DNA from: Blautia sp.
Lineage (GTDB): Bacteria > Bacillota > Clostridia > Lachnospirales > Lachnospiraceae
Direction: 5' to 3'
Length of the DNA: 35,132 nt
NCBI GenBank assembly: GCA_030841965.1
Contig: JAUUSJ010000027.1
Coordinates: forward strand, 1-35,132
Below the pieces are notes generated by a model. That model had not been told where the DNA came from, ran no database searches, and worked only from the letters and a program-made list of their open reading frames with translations. The translations under genes were made by a program, and so were the position numbers. Below are positions 32,139 to 35,132 of this stretch, in pieces (positions within the stretch are counted from its first letter, which is position 1; the number at the start of each line of letters is the position of its first letter).

Positions 32139-32966
32139 CTATGTCTCCTTTTTTCCTCTATATTCCACGATGCTCCGAATTACGAGCAAGATAATTGCCA
32201 AAATCACAAGAATCGATGATACCGCAAAAGCCGGCACATACTGAAATTCATTAAATAATATCTCTACGTGGAGAGGCAGGGTATTTGTCTTGCCTCGCAG
32301 ATGTCCAGATAAGACGGATACCGCACCAAACTCTCCCATCGCTCTCGCCGTACATAAGACAACACCGTAGAGAAATGCCCATTTTATATGAGGGAAGGTT
32401 ATTTTCCAAAAGATTGTCATTCCCCTCGCTCCCATCAATGCGGCGGCCTCCTCCTCGTCTGTTCCGACCGCCTCCAAAACTGGAATCAGCTCTCTCGAGA
32501 CAAACGGAAATGTGACAAATATCGTCGCAAGTATAATTCCAGGAACCGCAAATACAATTTTCACTCCCATTTGAGAGAGGAGAGGATAGAGCGCACTCTG
32601 CTTTCCAAAAACTAAAATATAGATAAGTCCCGCAATAATCGGTGAGACCGTCACTGGGATATCAATCAATGTCGTCAGTAATTTTTTCCCTCGGTAATGG
32701 AATCTCGTCAACGCCCACGCAGCGCATAATCCAAAAATAGTATTAAAAAGAACGGCCGCTATCGTCGCCTGCATCGTTAATATCAATGCCTTTATCGTAT
32801 ATTCATCTGTCACGGCGGATATATAAAATTCCCAGCCCTTTTTTAATGCCTCCGTGACTACGACGATAAGTGGGAGCACCAACATAATCCCCAGAAATAA
32901 AACACTAATTCCGATAAGCAGCCACTTTATAATCCCTGCCTTCTTATCTTTTTTTCTCGTTCTCAT
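32139..32966 (-). CDS. cysW: Sulfate ABC transporter permease CysW
   Basis: Integral membrane permease of 275 aa with six predicted helices. The EAA loop that contacts the ATPase is EEEAAALMGARGMTIFWKITFP, and the sulfate-permease pattern AMGEFGAVSVLSGHLRGKTN follows it. It pairs with CysT to form the channel of the sulfate importer. The start overlaps the cysT stop by 4 nt (ATGA). Confidence 0.95.
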   Translation of the reverse strand: MRTRKKDKKAGIIKWLLIGISVLFLGIMLVLPLIVVVTEALKKGWEFYISAVTDEYTIKALILTMQATIAAVLFNTIFGLCAAWALTRFHYRGKKLLTTLIDIPVTVSPIIAGLIYILVFGKQSALYPLLSQMGVKIVFAVPGIILATIFVTFPFVSRELIPVLEAVGTDEEEAAALMGARGMTIFWKITFPHIKWAFLYGVVLCTARAMGEFGAVSVLSGHLRGKTNTLPLHVEILFNEFQYVPAFAVSSILVILAIILLVIRSIVEYRGKKET

Positions 32967-33802
32967 CGGTGATTTCCTCCTCTAATTCGTTTTGAGTTAT
33001 GAGCCTGCAAAGCATTGACTGTAAATAAAATGAAAAATGATACAAAAAGCATGACGAGAGCTATCGATGTGGCACTCGCATAATCGTACTCTTGAAGCTC
33101 CGACATAATGATAAGTGGAGTGATTTCTGTGTAATAAGGTTTATTTCCCGCTATAAAGACAACACTTCCATACTCTCCAAGACATCTCCCAAACGCCAGC
33201 CCCATCCCTGTAAATAAGGCGGGCATTAATTCTGGGAAAATCACTCTTCTAAATATAGTAGCCGGCTTCGCTCCCAAAACCATCGCAGCCTCCTCGTAGC
33301 TTCCATCTAATTTCTCTAGTACAGGCTGTACCGCCCGAACCACAAACGGAATTCCTATAAAAATCAAGGCAATGGTAATTCCAATCCTTGTATAAGCTAT
33401 CTTGATTCCAAACTGGTTAAAAAACTTTCCTACCAGACCAGTATCCGAGGTCAGCGATGTGAGTGCAATTCCCGCCACTGCTGTGGGAAGAGCAAAGGGG
33501 AGTTCTATCATCCCATCCATAATTCTCTTTCCAGGGAAATCATATCGGACGAGAACCCACGCTAGAATCATTCCCATAACGGCGTTGATAATGGATGCCA
33601 CGAAAGCTGTGATAAAGCTCACATAAAAACTAGATAATACTCTCTCCCTTGTAATAACCTCGAAAAACTCCCCTATGCCAAGCTTGGCAGAATATACTGC
33701 TAAAGACGCCAACGGAATCAACACGATAATACTGAGCATAGCAAGGGTTACTCCCATCGTCAGACCGAAACCAGGGATGACCCGTTTTCTCGTTTTTCTC
33801 AT
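32963..33802 (-). CDS. cysT: Sulfate ABC transporter permease CysT
   Basis: Integral membrane permease of 279 aa with six predicted helices. The EAA loop is SYEEAAMVLGAKPATIFRRV, followed by GMGLAFGRCLGEYGSVVFIAG, the pattern of CysT-type permeases. Start ATG 33802 (MRKTRKRVIPG) was chosen because GGGAGGAG lies directly upstream; the frame from 33844 adds 14 residues without support. It lies 85 nt downstream of the binding-protein gene. Confidence 0.95.
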   Translation of the reverse strand: MRKTRKRVIPGFGLTMGVTLAMLSIIVLIPLASLAVYSAKLGIGEFFEVITRERVLSSFYVSFITAFVASIINAVMGMILAWVLVRYDFPGKRIMDGMIELPFALPTAVAGIALTSLTSDTGLVGKFFNQFGIKIAYTRIGITIALIFIGIPFVVRAVQPVLEKLDGSYEEAAMVLGAKPATIFRRVIFPELMPALFTGMGLAFGRCLGEYGSVVFIAGNKPYYTEITPLIIMSELQEYDYASATSIALVMLFVSFFILFTVNALQAHNSKRIRGGNHR

Positions 33803-33887
33803 TTTGTACTCCTCCCTTTTTCGCTTAATTATTCTACAAATCACTTAAAATTATCGTTTCTTCTATCTTTCTACTGAGATAAGCTCA

Positions 33888-34925
33888 TTATTTTTCATAT
33901 ATCTGGTCAAACACACCGCCATCTGCAAAATGCGTTTCCTGCGCCTTATCCCATCCTCCAAAATCTTTTATCGTAACTAGATTTACATCTAAATCAAATA
34001 CATTTTCATACTCTTTTAAAATTTCCTCGTTGGAAGGTCGATAATAATTATCTCCCGCAATTCTCTGAGCCTCGTCAGAATATAGATAGCTCAAATACTC
34101 TGTAGCTACTTCCCTTGTTCCTCTCTCATCGACTACGGAATCCACAACTGCCACAGAAGGCTGTGCTAAAATGCTGATGCTCGGAGTGATAATCTCGTAA
34201 TCATCTGGGTAGTCTCTGACGGATAAATATGCCTCATTCTCCCAGGCGATAAGGACATCTCCCTGTCCGTTTTCTACAAAGGAGGTTGTGGCTCCTCTCG
34301 CTCCTGAATCTAGGACGAGGACATTTTGGTATAGCTTTTTCATGAAATCTTTAATCTTTTGTTCGTCACCGTTATAAAGTTTATCTGCGTATGCCCACGC
34401 CGCTAGATAATTCCAGCGAGCACCGCCAGAAGTTTTTGGGTTTGGGGTGATAACTCCCACATCCTGCTTGATTAGGTCATCCCAGTCTTTGATATTTTTA
34501 GGGTTGCCTTTTCGAACTAAGAAGACGATGGTGGATGTATAAGGGGCGCTGTCGTTGTCAAATTCTTGCACCCATCCGTCTTCTATTAATCCTGCGTCCT
34601 GAATCGCTTTTATATCGTACTCCAAAGCTAGGGTGACTACGTCCGCCTCGAGACCGTTTGCGACTTCCAATGCTTGCTTACCAGAGCCGCCGTGCGATTG
34701 GGTGATTTCCACATCCTGATTTTTTTCCTTTTTCCAGTGTTCGGCGAAGAGTTTATTATACTGTTCGTATAATTCTCTTGTCGGGTCATAGGATACGTTT
34801 GTGATGGATATGGTATCCGAGGTGGAAGAATTACTCTCTTTGGCATTGCCAGAAGAGCATCCGAGTAGGGTGATGGTTGTCAGGGTTGCTATTAAACTAA
34901 ATATTGCTATCTTTTTTGTTTTCAT
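33888..34925 (-). CDS. sbp: Sulfate-binding lipoprotein
   Basis: Extracytoplasmic sulfate-binding protein of 345 aa, anchored as a lipoprotein (lipobox TLLGC, Cys23). Family motifs are NVSYDPTRELYEQYNKLF, QSHGGSGKQA (part of the sulfate pocket), ADVVTLALEYDI, the PKTSGGARWNYLAAW block and DVLIAWENEAYL. It captures sulfate and delivers it to CysTW. It is the first gene of the operon, with ribosome binding site AAGGAGG before ATG 34925 and a consensus promoter 57-85 nt upstream. A homologue for thiosulfate (CysP) would look alike. Confidence 0.95.
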   Translation of the reverse strand: MKTKKIAIFSLIATLTTITLLGCSSGNAKESNSSTSDTISITNVSYDPTRELYEQYNKLFAEHWKKEKNQDVEITQSHGGSGKQALEVANGLEADVVTLALEYDIKAIQDAGLIEDGWVQEFDNDSAPYTSTIVFLVRKGNPKNIKDWDDLIKQDVGVITPNPKTSGGARWNYLAAWAYADKLYNGDEQKIKDFMKKLYQNVLVLDSGARGATTSFVENGQGDVLIAWENEAYLSVRDYPDDYEIITPSISILAQPSVAVVDSVVDERGTREVATEYLSYLYSDEAQRIAGDNYYRPSNEEILKEYENVFDLDVNLVTIKDFGGWDKAQETHFADGGVFDQIYEK

Positions 34926-34981
34926 ATTTTTCCTCCTTGTTATTTCCTAGTAAGTTGATATGTTTTATATGAATTGTTCCC

Positions 34982-35010
34982 ATTATATTCCTCTTGCTTT
35001 GATTTGTCAA
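34982..35010 (-). promoter_or_regulatory. Promoter of the sulfate operon
   Basis: A full consensus sigma-A promoter on the minus strand: TTGACA (35005-35010), a 17-nt spacer and TATAAT (34982-34987). Inverted copies of TAAGTTGA lie at the -35 box (35007-35014) and in the leader (34951-34958), 48 nt apart, and could be operator half-sites. No S-box or other riboswitch was seen in the leader. Confidence 0.88.
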
Positions 35011-35056
35011 CTTATTTTTTTCAATTTTAGAAAATTTTTTTAAGAATAGAATAGGG

Positions 35057-35089
35057 GACGTTAAGAGAATAGGGGGGAGACGCTAAGAG
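35057..35089 (-). repeat. 22-bp step repeat at R2 right end
   Basis: Read on the minus strand, CTCTTAGCGTC (35079-35089), which is the end of the R2 right arm, recurs as CTCTTAACGTC (35057-35067) at a 22-bp step. The same step is seen after R2 copy A. Confidence 0.75.
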
Positions 35090-35132
35090 AGTCCGTCGAT
35101 ATGTCCTCTAAAAACACGTTCGTTCCCACGGT
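35082..35132 (-). repeat. R2 fold-back element, right end only (window edge, inverted)
   Basis: The last 51 bases are the reverse complement of the R2 right end (core end GTGGGAACGAACGTG and right arm). The arm differs by a single base from that at positions 17-50. The remainder lies outside the window. Confidence 0.85.

Noticed and set aside
1..35132. The whole window as a composite transposon bounded by inverted R2 ends
   Set aside because: The content is ordinary chromosomal metabolism, there is no transposase, and further R2 copies occur inside. A contig break in a repeat explains the ends better.

Overview
The window looks like chromosomal DNA from a low-GC Gram-positive anaerobe of the class Clostridia, most likely a gut Lachnospiraceae. 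The reasons are AGGAGG-type ribosome binding sites, TTGACA/TATAAT promoters, YesM/YesN and NhaC family genes, and a clostridial sulfate operon (CysDN plus an AprBA-type APS reductase). This assignment is inference. No rRNA, tRNA, CRISPR array, phage gene or transposase was seen. Almost every gene is on the minus strand; the exceptions are a small two-gene cassette near 6.1-6.7 kb and a lipoprotein gene at 23.0-25.2 kb.

Layout: 0.1-5.5 kb is a sugar-sensing operon (LacI-type regulator, sugar-binding lipoprotein, YesM-type kinase, YesN-type regulator) without transporter genes. 6.1-6.7 kb holds a frameshifted DUF4160 gene and a DUF2442 gene. 6.9-8.1 kb is a mannitol-1-phosphate dehydrogenase. 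8.4-10.7 kb is a pair of overlapping aminotransferase genes behind a strong promoter and a heavily structured leader RNA. 10.8-15.3 kb holds an AAA ATPase, a secreted protein and an MMPL-type exporter, followed by an OmpR-type two-component system (15.7-17.5 kb) that shares a promoter motif with the exporter. 17.6-19.3 kb is an AbiE-like nucleotidyltransferase/winged-helix pair behind a promoter with a palindromic operator. 19.6-22.9 kb has an NhaC antiporter, a YwqG/DUF1963 protein and a GNAT acetyltransferase. 23.0-25.2 kb is a large surface lipoprotein. 25.3-26.2 kb is nadA. 26.3-34.9 kb is an eight-gene sulfate uptake and activation operon (sbp-cysT-cysW-cysA-aprA-aprB-cysD-cysN) with a consensus promoter and a terminator.

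Two families of interspersed non-coding repeats stand out. R1 is a 208-bp element with terminal inverted repeats: two full copies (5831-6038, 15472-15679) and one truncated inverted copy (13086-13173). R2 is a 196-bp fold-back element: two full copies (19359-19554, 22139-22334), with both window ends lying inside further copies in inverted orientation. The R2 copies keep a conserved core, while the long outer arms differ strongly between copies yet stay self-complementary within each copy, and three paired changes occur in inner helices. That is the pattern expected for a selected RNA or DNA hairpin, and it is the most interesting signal here.

Several start sites were moved on ribosome-binding-site evidence (aminotransferase 9534, ATPase 12150, secreted protein 13067, response regulator 17467, AprA 30971, CysT 33802, DUF2442 6407). 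Functional assignments rest on recognised motifs in the translated sequence; no database search was run.
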